From Ilyonectria destructans (Eukaryota; Ascomycota; Sordariomycetes; Hypocreales; Nectriaceae), in assembly GCA_020740775.1 (NCBI GenBank), contig JAHEWK010000013.1, positions 62,001 through 126,000 of the forward strand: a stretch of DNA of 64,000 nucleotides. Reading direction: 5' to 3'. Made by a program: the position numbers and the translations under genes. The notes beneath the pieces are model-generated. The model ran no database searches and had not been told where the DNA came from. It saw only the letters and a list, made by a program, of their open reading frames with translations. Positions 9,963 through 21,783 of the stretch are shown one piece after another. Positions within the stretch are counted from its first letter, which is position 1, and every line of letters begins with the position of its first letter.

Positions 9963-11421
9963 ATGCCCGTACGGCCGCCGCTCGACCCCCCTCCTAACAC
10001 CGACGCCGGCGAACCCGGCTACGTCGACATCCGGCATCCTGCGTATCCCGACAGCAAGCCGGCGCTGCTGCACTTCGCTGCAATCGATGGTGATGATGGA
10101 GATGGGGTCGACTTTGAGGTCGCGCTGGTTGCATGTAGGATCATCACGGGCAATACCTGGCACTCTGGGTACATTGCGGAGATGGACACTGGGGGGAAGT
10201 ACGTAAAGGTCGACCGGTCTACAACCGACATTCTAAGAGGACGGACGTACTACTATTTTATTGATGAATAACAACCAGACTGTAGGTCTCTCTTATGGCC
10301 TTTCTTACGTTTGTTATAACCGGGGAGCTGACGCCATTCGCCATAGATAAGTACCCCGTTATCCCCTCGTTCGATTACTGGTATTTCCCACATAGAAACC
10401 TCCCTTTCGTCTGGAGCAATATCAACATACTACAAGCGAGCCGTTTAAAGCTTAAGAGGAAGATTGCTGCGCAGGACCGAGATGGGATATGCCGTATCTC
10501 GAGATACATAAGCGCTCTTGAGGTGGCGTATTTTGTGCCCGTGGCAGACGAGAAGTGGTTCGCATCTAACAAAATGGACTAATATATTATTAAGCCTGTA
10601 AACTTCACCCCTGCTGATATTATCCGCCTAGATATATTAAGTCCGGCTCCGAAATACAGCCCACAGAAGACCCAACCAACCTAATCACCCTCCGCCGTAA
10701 CCTCCACTACCTCTTCGATACCCGCCGCTTTATATTCATTCCGAAACAAGATACTGCTAGCCAAGGGGGGAGTCTAGCCCTCCATATTTTCTCCCCAGAC
10801 GACAATCCGGACCTTATTCCTCTCTACCATAACCGGTCTCCCGCACCACTCTCGGGCATTTCCATCGAGCATATCTTTGCGCGGTTCGCATGGACCATCT
10901 TCTCCGACAAGACGCTACGCTTCTTCAAGGGCGTGGCCGAGTATGCGGTCCTTCTATTCGACCCTCAGGTAGGCAAGATAATCAAGACTAAGCTCAGATC
11001 GCCCGAGGTACGAGTGTCGCTTAAGATCTTTAGTTCGTCAAGCCGCACGCCGAGTCCGAAAAAGAGACCGCAGGATCAGTCTGTAGAAGACAATCAGTGC
11101 TGGGCAGAGGAGGAGGAAGATGATGTATCTGTTGCATCAGATTGGGAACCACCGCATAGACAACGGCGGAAGCACAGTTGGGATTACTTTAACAGTAATA
11201 GTCCGCCGGAGTTAGTCCAGTCGTTTATCTCGACGGAGTCAGATCGGAGTGAGAGCCAAGACGGCATTGCCGAGAGGTCAGAGGTAGAAGTAAGGCCTTA
11301 TAGCTCTCCTGATACCGCGGCGATTCGTCACTACACAGCACCTGGGAAAATCACTCGTGATAATATAGTGGAACGGCCACAGAAGCGAGTCGATATAGGG
11401 CCGACGAGGGATAAGGGTTGA
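9963..11421 (+). pseudogene. Broken HNH-nuclease-like gene of a fungal family
   Basis: Three plus-strand frames in succession encode parts of one protein. 9963-10271 holds the N-terminal part (GDGVDFEVALVAC-type, GRTYYYFIDE). About 10295-10582 holds the segment VIPSFDYWYFP and then CRISRYISALEVAYFVPVA, where the HNH core usually reads EVAHLVP; the catalytic-type His is Tyr here. From ~10,670 the third frame reads DPTNLITLRRNLHYLFDTR, the second half of the HNH module, and ends at 11421 with an acidic low-complexity tail. The frame changes twice, with a TAA at 10580-10582. An intron could explain one shift but not easily both. Family identity rests on recognising the conserved blocks by eye. 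A live gene with unusual introns is the alternative, but the His-to-Tyr change argues for decay. Confidence 0.6.
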
Positions 11422-11605
11422 ATGGCCTAATGTCCTGCAAAACAATCCTTCGCTGCGCACCCGTGGAATCTATCCAAGACCCGGCGGCTCTTGGGGCACG
11501 TCTTATATTAGCAAGGGGCAATAAGGATGATTCTGACCTGGTACGACACCGTGACGATGCAAGCAAGGTTCCGATCAACTACACCAAAACCCACCGGTTG
11601 ACCAA

Positions 11606-13000
11606 CTAGTGTATTACTCTTACACTTATATCATAACAGTATGACGGGGGGTTGGCTTTAGAGAATCTAGCAGCCGCCTCATCAGTAAGATCAGAGCCGG
11701 TCGTCCACTCGAGACTCCTCTCGGCTGCATGCCAGACGTCACACTGGAAAAGCTCGATGACGGTGCTATATAAGTACTCAAGCCAAATACACCGATTGGT
11801 TGGGAGCTCTCGAACGGAGTAGCGCTGGGCCCATTTCTGGGCCTGCCACATGCGTACATAGACGTCGCGGATGTCCTGAACAATCCTCCATTGACGACCA
11901 TAATTACGTTGTAGAATACCATTACCCGCAATGAGTCGATCGCCGACATCGCCTTTAAAGCGCCAGTTATCCCAGTCAAATTTGCCTTAAAGCCACCAGC
12001 CAAGCCCGTAGTCTTATGAGGTTTTATAAAGACCAAACCCCTCCTACTCAACATCGACATCTTATCGCTGGTCATCTCACATAGTAGTATGCCGAGTCGA
12101 TTTCTATCGATCTCTCTATAACACTGACTCCTTAGCGATAATACCCAACATGTTGAAACGCAGGCTTCAAAGCGCCACTACCATAACAATAGTCTCCAGC
12201 AGAAAGTAATTAGGTCCGGTCTGGGACTTAATATACTCAAAAAGGAAGTAATACCTATTGATATTGCTATACAGGAAGTGCGCTATCGTTCTTAATTAGA
12301 TAGCAAAAAAAGGCGGCTCTCAGTCGATAGATACCTAATAATAGCCAGTTTGAGCTGCCGTCCGGGAAGAAGCCAAATAAGAGAGAATACATTAGAGGAG
12401 CGCCCAAGATAGGCAATCTTCGGCTCGAACCCCATAGGTAAACGGGATGGGAATAACATCTTCACTACTTGGTACCAAGCTGGCTCTAACGCAAAGCTTA
12501 CTCAGGCAGTAGGCAAGTTTAAGAGAGGCTTAATTAGTATGACTCCCACGAGTAGACTTTTCGCAATCAGCCAGATATAAAGGATCTAGGGCCATCTTCT
12601 CGAGTTGGGGATTCTGAAATGGATATTATTTAGCGGCATCAAATGGGATTTTTATAAGATTATAGAATTAGCTGTACAGAAGGCCTTCTAGAACCTCTCG
12701 GCTCTGGTGCGTGGGCGTAATAGTTATGTCGACCGCATTGCATATCGTAACCCATAGGTACTCGGCTTGGCGGAGGCGGGCGATGCCAGACTTAACTGGC
12801 TCGGGCCGGTTTTGCTCAATAAAGCTTGTGGCGTTATAATGACGACTCCACGCCTGTCGCTGCCGCCAAAGGAGCATATTGGCCTCGGCAACAGACCCAA
12901 TTCGAGGAGTAAATTGACGGCTAATATCGATGTATATACTACTGGGCTTAAGGAATCTCTTATTAATGGCGGGGTTCTATTAGTTGCGCCAGTTGCTAAT
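11606..13000 (-). pseudogene. Decayed protein-coding gene, family not recognised
   Basis: On the minus strand, stretches of good coding quality in different frames follow one another. About 13,000-12,668 contains FTPRIGSVAEANMLLWRQRQ followed by a basic, Arg/Gln-rich segment ending EVLEGLL. About 12,300-12,180 contains YFLFEYIKSQTGPNYFLLET. 11,990-11,606 contains FDWDNWRFKGDVGDRL, then RNYGRQWRIVQDIRDVYVR and a Trp-rich tail. Stops and frameshifts separate them. The Trp/Arg-rich composition resembles uncharacterised fungal proteins and transposon-carried genes, but I cannot name a family. The three blocks may not belong to one gene. Confidence 0.35.
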
Positions 13001-13039
13001 AGTCTAAGTGATATCGGGATGCATATAGGCAAGCTTTAA

Positions 13040-14856
13040 ATTCTTAGCCCCTATATAGAGTCTTATGCCAGCAAACTGGGGAAATATCACTATGCGTAAT
13101 TAGACCCCTTGCTATATGGCCTTAAGGTGTCTGTATTGGAGGATATAGGAGAGTGCGTTGCTCCTGCTGCCTTGCCCAAGTACGTCAGCATTTGCATTCC
13201 CCTCGTTGAGGCGCTCAGTTGAGATGCTCTCCTGCCGGGCGCGCGAGGTAGATTGAGCGATTCGGCGGCTTTTTGGTATATACTGAAGGATATTCGGGTC
13301 TTGAACTGCTGCAGTGATCGCTAAAGTTGATAATAGAGTATTAGTTCCTGAATTAACACATATTAGATTTGTTATTACATCTGGATATAAATGTGTATAC
13401 TTCTGTATTTTACCTTTGCTAGTAGTAGGATCTAGTTATACTAAAGTGCATACTGGTCCCTAGGGAGGGAGGTCTATATATACAGGTTATTATATATACC
13501 GGTATGATAACAGCATAAGGCTGGGAAGAATACCCAGATGAATATATCGACTAAGCCTTATATTTATCCTAAGTAATAATTAGGGATATAATATAAGGGT
13601 TATTATTAGTTAGAAGTTTCCTACAATTAAGAGTTAATTTAATAAAAGCTATTACTCAGAATATTAATATTAAGATATATATTATTAGTAAGATTAAAGA
13701 TAATATAGAGTTATAGATACTATTAGATACCTAACTTAGTAATAGCTAGAGAGAAGGGAAAACTATAAATACTATTAATATTATAGGTCTTTTAAATAAA
13801 ATCTTCTGTAAAGAGCTATATAAGGCAGTATCTAGTTGGAAGATAGAGACTCAGTAGTATACTATTACTTAAAGATTCTTTAAGAGTAACTTAATAAGCT
13901 GCTTGGAAATTATAGCAGTATAAGTATATAGGCTATTATATATTATAAGAAGGGTTACTACTATAGAGATTCTTAAGTTAAAAGGTATAACTAAGAAGAT
14001 TAGAAGAAGAATTAATAATATATAGAAGCAGATAATAATTATAATTATTATTAATCAGTCTATCCAGCTAAATAATAATATCTCCTAGAGAATTATAGAA
14101 GTAGTAACAGCCGGTATTAACTAAGCTATTATAATCTGCTTTATATTCTTTACTTAAGTAGCTTAAATATATTATTTATTTTTAGGTAAGATACTTTTTA
14201 AGAGTAGAAATTAATTTTTTAGAAATAGGGGGATTTTAATAAGAGTGGTTAATAAATCCGCAATTATTATTATATCTATTATTATAGTTATTATTGTTAT
14301 TATTGTTATTGTAATTATCAGCTGTAGTTTGAAATTAGCTAAGTAGGCCCAAATTGTAATTTAGAATACTACTTTAAAGAAGTTAAAATAGATACTTTAG
14401 ACTGATAATACTGAGATATAAAGGCTTTTCTTAACTAATTGCAGGAGGTTCTATATCTTCTGGCTATACTGACTCTATTCTTCTTCAGCCGGATAATATT
14501 GGGATGGTATATTATATAGCTTATTATCCCCTATATGTAGTAAGCTGTATAGTACTTCAGCTAGGTATACTTCAGCCTTATTTAATTTATTATTATTATA
14601 GTTACAGTTATAAGTAGGCTTAGCTACTAATAGATCCTTAAATAGTATAGAGATTTAAAGATAAGACTTTAGGTGGAGGCTAATAATTGGATCTATAGTT
14701 AACAGTATAGCAGGTAGATAAGGTTAATAATAGTAATAATATATATATTCTGCTTATTATAATTCGGTTGGTATATAATAGAGGTAAATAGCTTACTGGT
14801 ATTATTATCAGTAGTATTATTATAATTATACATACTGTAGAGTATATTTTCAGGCT
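13040..14856. repeat. AT-rich, RIP-mutated transposon wreckage
   Basis: TA dinucleotides dominate, CpG is nearly absent from ~13,600 on, and all frames are littered with TAG/TAA. Around 13,800-14,150 the plus strand still reads like a protein in one frame if TAG is taken as former Gln or Trp (for example KIETQ*YTIT*RFFKSNLI), so it was probably the coding part of a retroelement. I cannot assign a family. Confidence 0.55.
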
Positions 14857-15732
14857 AAGTTAGATACTCTAGTAACAAATTAACCCCCCTTTTAACTATC
14901 TAGCCCTACTAAAAACAGCAAAATTACTATTTTTTAAAATTATAATATTTAATTATAAAGAAATAATATAAATTTAGTATAAATTAGATAGCTTTTAAAA
15001 TAGCTATAATAGACTATCTTTTACTTTATTACTACTTTACTAAGCTAGTTATAAAGTTTTAAAAGCTTAAAGTTAGAAAACTCTAATTATTAAGGTTTCT
15101 TATATATAGTATATATTAAATCTTAATAATATAAAAGTCGATTTCTAAGCTTTATTATTAGAAAATAAAATTCTTTTTAAAATTAAATAGTATATTTATA
15201 TTAATTAAAAGAGCTTTATATATTTATATATTAATAAATAGTTATATAGATAAATTTAAATCTATACTTACTTTTTAAAATTTTACAGCTTAATTTACCC
15301 TACAGTTTTTACTAAAAGTAGTATATATTTTTAAGCTATTTAGATTTAAATAGTAAATATTTAAATTAATAAACTTATTATAAAAGATATAAATACTTTA
15401 TAATAGCTTTTTAAAGAATTTATATATATAAAATAAAGCTTAAAAATAAAATAAAGAAATGTTAGGGTTTAATATATAAAATATATAAAGAACCTTAACA
15501 TTTAGTATTCTCTAACTTTAAAGTTAAAAAAAACTATAGATATAATATAAAAATAAAAATAGAATTTAAAATATTTTTAATTAGTTATTTTATAAGATAA
15601 ATAGCTAATAATAGTTATATAATATATTTTATTTAATTAATTATAGTAATTTTAAAAAATAATAATTTCGCTATTTTTAGTGGGGCTGAATAGTTAAAAG
15701 GGGGGTTAGTTTGTTATTAAAGTATCTAACTT
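14857..15732. mobile_element. ~876 bp terminal-inverted-repeat element, RIP-decayed
   Basis: The left end from AAGTTAGATACT at 14857 is mirrored by AGTATCTAACTT ending at 15732. The arms extend about 85-90 bp inward with scattered differences, including the landmark AACCCCCCTTTTAACTA and the complement of its mirror near 15,680-15,710. The differences are mostly C/T and G/A, as expected if both arms were mutated by RIP. The interior is extremely AT-rich with no readable transposase, so it is either a non-autonomous element or an erased one. I could not identify a clean target-site duplication. Confidence 0.6.
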
Positions 15733-16727
15733 ACTTACTCCTCTTTAGATACTGCTTTTCTAAGTTAACTATAATATCTTGAGACTAATAGAGATATTAT
15801 CTTACTTAATCTCTACTATAATTACACTAAAAAAGGGGTTTATAATAATAAGAGATACAGAATGCATAGCCCAGCCAGACTTACAGATTATATAACTAAA
15901 GGAAAAAGCAAAAAGCTACAGCTTCCTTTACCTGTATTTAATAGCATTCAGCATTTTATATTACCTTTATATATTCTCGTTTAAAGTTATTAAGTATAGA
16001 GTTTCTTTCCTCTTTTCTTTAAGTTTCATTTTATAGATAGAGTAATCTTAAAAATATATTGCACTTATCTAATTATAATATCTGGAGGCTTACTGTAATA
16101 GCAAATATAAGCCGAGCAATTAACTATTATTATATTATAATAACCCCAAGTATCAACCTAGCTGTCTATTAGAAAATACCTTCACTATAGGTTCTATAAA
16201 AAATACTACTCCTAGAAGCTTTACAGCTTAACGGAGACACTCCCCGCATAAGATAACCCTAAAAGTCTATTCTTCTGTTATTTAACTTAGGGCTCAATAG
16301 TAAAGTTTTAACCAGCTATAGGGTAGTAGCGACGTCATCTTTCGGCCGAGATATAACTTGTATTTCTGTAGCTCAGACTCCAACCTATTTAAAAAAACCT
16401 ACTTAGCTAAGTTATCCAGTCGCTGCACTAAGCCAAATTGAAATAATCATAAGCCAAGACTTTTCTGTAGGTCTTATGCTATACCCTTTTAAATTAATCG
16501 TAAGCCAAAACTTCCTTATATCAGCAACCAACTTATCAAACTTCAATCCAGTAAATATTCCAAACCACAATGACTTATTCCACAGGATAGGGAAAAATAT
16601 GGGACTAGGCTTATTTGATTGTATTTTTCTTGTTCTATTATCTATATCATTTTTTGCTCTATTCCGAACAACTTTTGTTTTCGGAACTCACCCATCATCC
16701 CTAACCCCTATATTCCCATATGAAATA
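15733..16727. other. AT-rich intergenic DNA, no gene supported
   Basis: RIP-like composition up to ~16,150, then more mixed sequence. The plus-strand frame at 16476-16733 (85 codons, hydrophobic) has no recognisable motif, and its end runs into the inverted-repeat element that follows, so I do not call it a gene. Confidence 0.4.
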
Positions 16728-16871
16728 CCGTAAAAACTCTGTCAACTCGCGCAGCCTAGTGTCTCCGCTTTCCCACTGTTAACCGCAAAAACATCACAAG
16801 CAATCAAATGTATTAGTCACTGTTTATTTTGTGGAGAAGCTAGGCTGCGCGAGTTGACAGAGTTTTTACGG
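16728..16871. mobile_element. 144 bp MITE with perfect 32 bp terminal inverted repeats and TA target duplication
   Basis: Arms 16728-16759 and 16840-16871 are perfect inverted copies (left arm starts CCGTAAAAACTCTGTC). The element is flanked on both sides by TA (16726-16727 and 16872-16873), the target duplication of Tc1/mariner/pogo-class transposons. The 80 bp centre has no coding capacity. Perfect arms contrast with the RIP-scarred repeats around it, so it is probably recent. On the minus strand it interrupts a reading frame that starts at 17095. Confidence 0.85.
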
Positions 16872-16873
16872 TA

Positions 16874-17095
16874 GCCTTGGATCAGCTCGACAAAGGTGTT
16901 GGTATCAATCTTTGAGTGAAAGAGGGAGTACTCCTGGGCGCCCCATTCCGCTAACCTCCTTTTCAGGGTTCTGGCGTCAAGTACGTGCCCATCGTCGCGG
17001 AGATGGGCACGTATAGTGTCAATAGATAGTCCTTCTCGCCGCTGCTCGAGGATCCAGTCCTTAGCGCACTCCAAGTCCTTACGGGGCCTCGGCAT
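16874..17095 (-). pseudogene. N-terminal helix-turn-helix fragment, transposase/integrase-like, truncated by the MITE
   Basis: From the ATG at 17095 the frame reads MPRPRKDLECAKDWILEQRR, then SIDTIRAHLRDDGHVLDAR and TLKRRLAEWG: a basic start followed by a predicted helix-turn-helix. This resembles the N-termini of fungal integrase-core and HTH proteins (MPRPRK start, then RTLKRRL). After about 74 residues the frame enters the 144 bp MITE at 16873, and no matching continuation is evident on its far side. The true product could be a small DNA-binding protein or the start of a transposase. Only the fragment is supported. Confidence 0.4.
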
Positions 17096-17714
17096 TGTGC
17101 GAGACGCAGACCAGGGGTTCGAGATTGTGGTAGAGGTCGGAGTTCATACCTCCTTCCAAGGCTTCCAGCTGCAATATCTCGCCCCCTCTGAACCGGCATT
17201 ATCGGAGCTTCGGCACCGATGGAATGGCATCAGCACCGCTTGGTATGGCATCAGCTCTGCTACATTAAAAACAGTGCGCTATCATATCAATACTGTAGCC
17301 CCATATAAAAACGCCGAAACCCTGTGTGCGAAAGAGCTCCAGTCATTTTCGTACCTGGTTTTGTCTCCCATGTGGTAATGTGCGACCGTACAAGTGGGCG
17401 AACGGCAAGGAAACTTGGGAGCCGACTACGGGCCCGGTTGGTTCTCTCGGACTTGCGGATCTCGAACCGAGTCAACTTGGGGAGAACGATTTCCTCATTT
17501 GCAGCCCTACTGAATGAACAGTTCTTTCATTCTAATTCGGTGAGAGGAATTTGTCTTACTAGCAGCTATTTTAACGTCTAATTTACCTAGCTGTCAAACT
17601 TTGAGATTTCCCAGGGAGTTGATGAATATCTCGTCCTATTGAGTACAATAACATAATTACTGCAGAAGAGCATACGCTTGCTACTCATTTCAAATATCAA
17701 TTGACTCATAGTAT

Positions 17715-20700
17715 CTACTGCTTTGTCCCACTATCTGTAGCAGAAGAAACCTCAATACGTGGTCTGAATCCACCCTGCCCTCCGTAACTTACTTCAACGA
17801 GCTCATATCGCAGATCCAACATTTTTACTCTCTCGTTCCGCTGCCTCATGCTCAATTCTGACAAAGAATGAAGACGGTTCATAAGGTCAGGTGAACTATT
17901 CAGCGTGTAGAGAATGAACTTAAGGGTATTCTCTTGTACTTCTTTCGTTGAAATGAACCGGCCGTGCGGTTGGAGAAGGATAATACCGATTATGATGAGA
18001 AGAACGGTGATCATAACGCTGAGTTGCCCAACAGACACCCATGTGGAAGCCACATACGCATTCCACGTGGTTGTCCGATCGAAGGGGATGTTCGCCAGTG
18101 TAAGGGGGAGAAAGTCGCTTAGGATGGTACAAAAAGAGATCCCGACTGCCAGAAATCGTCGGGATGTGAGGCCAGAAAAGAAACAGGTATATGAGTCCGA
18201 TGAATACGAAAGCGCGATGGATTTAGAAGAAACGCTGGGTCCGTTGACGAGTTCCAGGTAAGGTGCAAATAGTAAATACCCTGTCGATCATTAATTTGCA
18301 TTATGTCAAGGACCGTTTGATCGAGAACGCGTACTTGTGAATATAGTAACCCAGAGGAAGTTGATGACAACACCAACAATGGAAAATAGGAACCTGGGTC
18401 CGAAAGACTGGCTGCTGAGAAACCGGCCGAAAGCTTGGTTGTCCTTGGTGAGCCTGTAGTAGACTATAATTGTAGTAAGGCCTATTAGGCCTAGTGTAAA
18501 CAGACCTAACGTAAGCACAATTCTATAAGGTATTCGGCGAGCGGGATGGCGAAGCTCTGGTTGTTGCGGCATTGTCTGCGCGCTCTTTTCTGCTGCAGCA
18601 GTATTTGGAGCACCTGCTACAACAATGCCAAAATCTTGGTGGCCGATGGCATCATCTCTGTGATTTCCGTAATGTAGGGTCAACTGGTAGAAATATCGCT
18701 CTTCTTTCTTCCACCACTGCCACCACCTGGCTGCCTTGGGATAGGATGCGAATAAGCCGGAGAGGCCAGTGGAGTGAGATAGGCTAGCAACCCCCAGCAT
18801 ACTTCTTGGGTCTGCATGGAGCCCAGTTGACCAGCGGCTCAGAACCACTAGTATACCAAGGGCGAGAACAATGTTCAATCCCAGTAGTGCTTCAAGCGCT
18901 CGAATGACGACAGCCGAGACAACCACAACTGGGGTGCATCCCACACTGCTGGATTCGTCGCAGCTTCCTTCGAGTTTGACCTTCCAACCTTCTGCAGCAA
19001 GTGGTGCAACGGCAGCAGTGGTGTAAGTCATGACCCAGCAGATTGCCGGCAGTGGAGCCAACAATGCGCCCATGCCTCCATACTGGCGGAGGAATGAAGA
19101 CATGTGAGCACCTTTAGGCCTGGCTAACTGGCGAAAAGGTTCGAGTGAGGATGCATGGATTGCCAGAATCTTCCACGGGATACCAAACACGGCGGCTGCA
19201 AGCGGTGGAATTATGGTGCCGAGGACATAACCCCCCTTAACTGCTGACTCGGTGTCGTTGAGAAAATCTCCGGGAGGCGGAGCGGTTGGTGGTTCATAGC
19301 ATGTTGGCAGTTGGACTATGTTATCTTCGACTCGGCAGACAGTAGTAATCTCTGATTCAAATGAGCTAGCAGCGACAGTGACTAGTTCTGTGACCGTTGA
19401 TCCATGGTTCCTATTCCAACAGAGCATTAGATAGATGATCGAATAATGATAAGGCAATCGAATAATGATAAGGCAATCGAATAATGATAAGGCAATCGAA
19501 TAATGATAAGGCAATCGAATGCAAATACAGAGAACTATGAATTGACATACCGCGTGGTGACGTAGGAGAGACTGTAATCACCCTCAACGTCGCATGTTAC
19601 CTCGTTTTTGCTGGTCGAGCTTCGCTTGTTGAGTTTTACGGTGACTTCGGAGACGTAGACTTTCGTCAGGCTTCGAGATGACAGCCTGTGGGCCTCTGAT
19701 ACATCACTACTGGTGGGGAGGACATGGTATGAAATCTCCACGAGGACAATGGCCGTGACCATGAAGCTAATGAGGACGACTATAACCCTCTGCGTGAGAA
19801 TCGCCGGTCTGAAGAAGGTGTTCCGGGCTGTCGAGGTCGAGGTCGAGGTTTGTTGCCTCGATTGCAGAATGACGTACGCTGCAAGTACTCCAACAAGTGC
19901 CAAAGATACCGGCAAGAAGGCAAGGGCTATACCCAATTGATCCTGAGTATGGAGAGTGGGCAGGACCGAGTAGTTGGAGGATGGAACATAGGATGCCAGT
20001 GCCAGGCCGGGGGTCAAAGGGTGTGTTTGGAGGATGGAAAGGTCTGATGAAGCCCATCGAATCTGGATCGCAGGTCGCGACATGAGAAGCTCGATGGAGA
20101 AGCCTGTGCTAACCGAAATGATAGACGTTAAGACACAAGCACCTTCGCCGCAACCGTATCCTTCTGCCGAGTTCAAGCCGCTATGATATCACTATTAGAG
20201 TAGCGGTAGAAAGGGATAAGTGTTCTGTAGACGTGCCTTGGGCAGCAATACATTGCCGTCTCATCTGGTTCTTCAGGAGGTCCATCTCCTCCCACCACAG
20301 GTCGAGTGTAAGCGGCCGTCCACCCTTCGGGACAAATCGCTGGCGAATAGTAATCACCCGTCAGCGGTTGACAAGTTGTTTCACTCTCCTGGAGCCAAGT
20401 GGCCGTCGATGATGAACATTCCTGAGGAAAGGTGTACACGCTCAGTAGTGAGCCATCAGGATCCCACCCAGAATGACGACGGCTAGTGGGTCCCCCTGAT
20501 GTCAACGGTGGTGTTTCGAACAACGACAGATCAGACCTCTTCCATCGAATTTGCACGTAAACCGCATCTACCGTCGTTGACTCGGGACTCTTGGCGCTTG
20601 AAACACAGTTCAGTGGGTCGTTTGGTGCACAACTAAAGGAACTGTTGCAAATACATCAGCTATGCCTGTTGCTCAGCAGAAATAGGAGTAGTCTTCAACC

Positions 20701-21022
20701 TCGGACAGCATATTGCGGCCGTCTCTCCACTCAACACCGACGGCCCTTGAAAGTTGTCAAACCGCATGCAATCAACCGTGTAGCCAGAGGGACAAATGGC
20801 CGGGGAATAGTACACGCTGTGGATCAGTCCCTCGATTGAGGGAAATCCAGGGAAACATGATGACAGGCGGGATTCGGTGAGCGAAGAAATCCAACTTGAC
20901 GCGTCAACGTAAGGTGCACAGAATTCAGGCGGGGTGAAGATTGTCGTGACTGCGGCTTGGGGCGGTGGGTAGTCTGATGTGGTGGTAATAGTCGGAATCG
21001 ATGTGAAAAACGTGTCCCCCAT
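17715..21022 (-). CDS. DUF3433-type multi-pass membrane protein, 5 exons, ~999 aa
   Basis: Five minus-strand exons join in frame: 21022-20700, 20641-20237, 20180-19551, 19410-18335 and 18280-17715. Every junction keeps phase and the total is 3,000 bases including the stop. Exons 1 and 2 encode two related Cys-rich modules, each ending in a CCPS motif made across the splice (CCPSSFSC and CCPSGLN), with conserved YYSPAICP. Exon 3 has two membrane segments (LGIALAFLPVSLALVG and RVIVVLISFMVTAIVLVEI). Exons 4-5 hold the conserved core, with GYVLGTIIPPLAAAVFGIPW, then about five more hydrophobic segments, and PYLELVNGP and SDFLPLTLANIPF near the end. Fungal DUF3433 proteins share this order; their function is unknown. 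I start at the ATG at 21022: the open frame continues upstream without another ATG. Intron 2 uses a GC donor (AAG|GCACGT). Intron 3 (140 bp) contains a minisatellite. Probably functional. Confidence 0.85.
19440..19515. repeat. Four-copy 19 bp minisatellite inside an intron
   Basis: The unit CGAATAATGATAAGGCAAT is repeated four times without change, followed by a partial fifth copy. It lies wholly within intron 3 (19411-19550) of the DUF3433-type gene and explains why that intron is longer than the others (54-58 bp). Copy number would be expected to vary between strains. Confidence 0.95.
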
Positions 21023-21783
21023 CGCAACTCCCACGTAGTAGGAAATCCAGAGCTTTGGAATATGAATGAAGGTATAAATGAGTTGCTTGTATAGGTATCT
21101 GTGTCGCGATGATTTAGCCTTCGATGCTTTAGGGGTTCATTATTGTGTAGCTGTTAATAGCAGATTAGAGGTAAAACCATGTCTCGTTTAATTCACAAGG
21201 TTGGAACGGCGTGGTAAATAGGCGGAATTTAGGTGGCCAATCTGCCTTGTTGTCACGGGATTCTCTGACACGGTGGTATGCTAGAGCTGAACATATCACA
21301 CCAGATTAGGCTAAGGCTGTTGTGGCGCTGGAACTATCGACACATGGATGCATCGGGACCAATTGGCGACTCTCTTTCCCAGCATCAGAAAATTAGACGT
21401 CCTATGACGAGGCACTCTTCAAGTCGCGGTGTCGCAGTTCAAGGTCTCTGATAGGCACACAAAACGCCATTTTGGTTGTGGGTGGCTCTACTGAGTTGGT
21501 TCGGTACCAAGTTTGCATCAACATTCAGGATGGTCGCAAGTGGTGTACCAAATCAGCCACGTTAAGCTGGAAGCCCGCCTTCACCATCGATGATGCCGAA
21601 GGCGCCCAAGCCTACGTATTGCCGTGTCTGTCCAAAACTTCACGATCGAGGGCCCTTTCGTACGGAGCGAGGGCGGATCTGGCGAAGAAGCGAGACAAAG
21701 CAGAATCGAACAAAACTCTTCTTGGTCGTGAAAAGTCGCGAAGTGCTGGAGAGGGGAGACTGTTGGTTAACCTCTGTAAGCGT
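21023..21783. other. Promoter side of the DUF3433-type gene, otherwise no gene seen
   Basis: This stretch should hold the promoter of the minus-strand gene. Overlapping short frames at 21472-21862 show a weakly protein-like piece (YCRVCPKLHDRGPFRTERG) that I cannot place. It could be a remnant of a coding gene, but there is no second line of support. Confidence 0.35.

Noticed and set aside
16476..16733. 85-codon hydrophobic plus-strand frame
   Set aside because: AT-rich composition alone yields such sequence; its last codons come from the MITE arm.
18306..19514. 402-residue minus-strand frame taken as a gene by itself
   Set aside because: Its first ~35 codons are translated minisatellite from an intron; the rest is exon 4 of the larger DUF3433-type gene.
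21022..21034. Start of the DUF3433-type gene at 21034
   Set aside because: That codon is GTG; the first in-frame ATG is at 21022.
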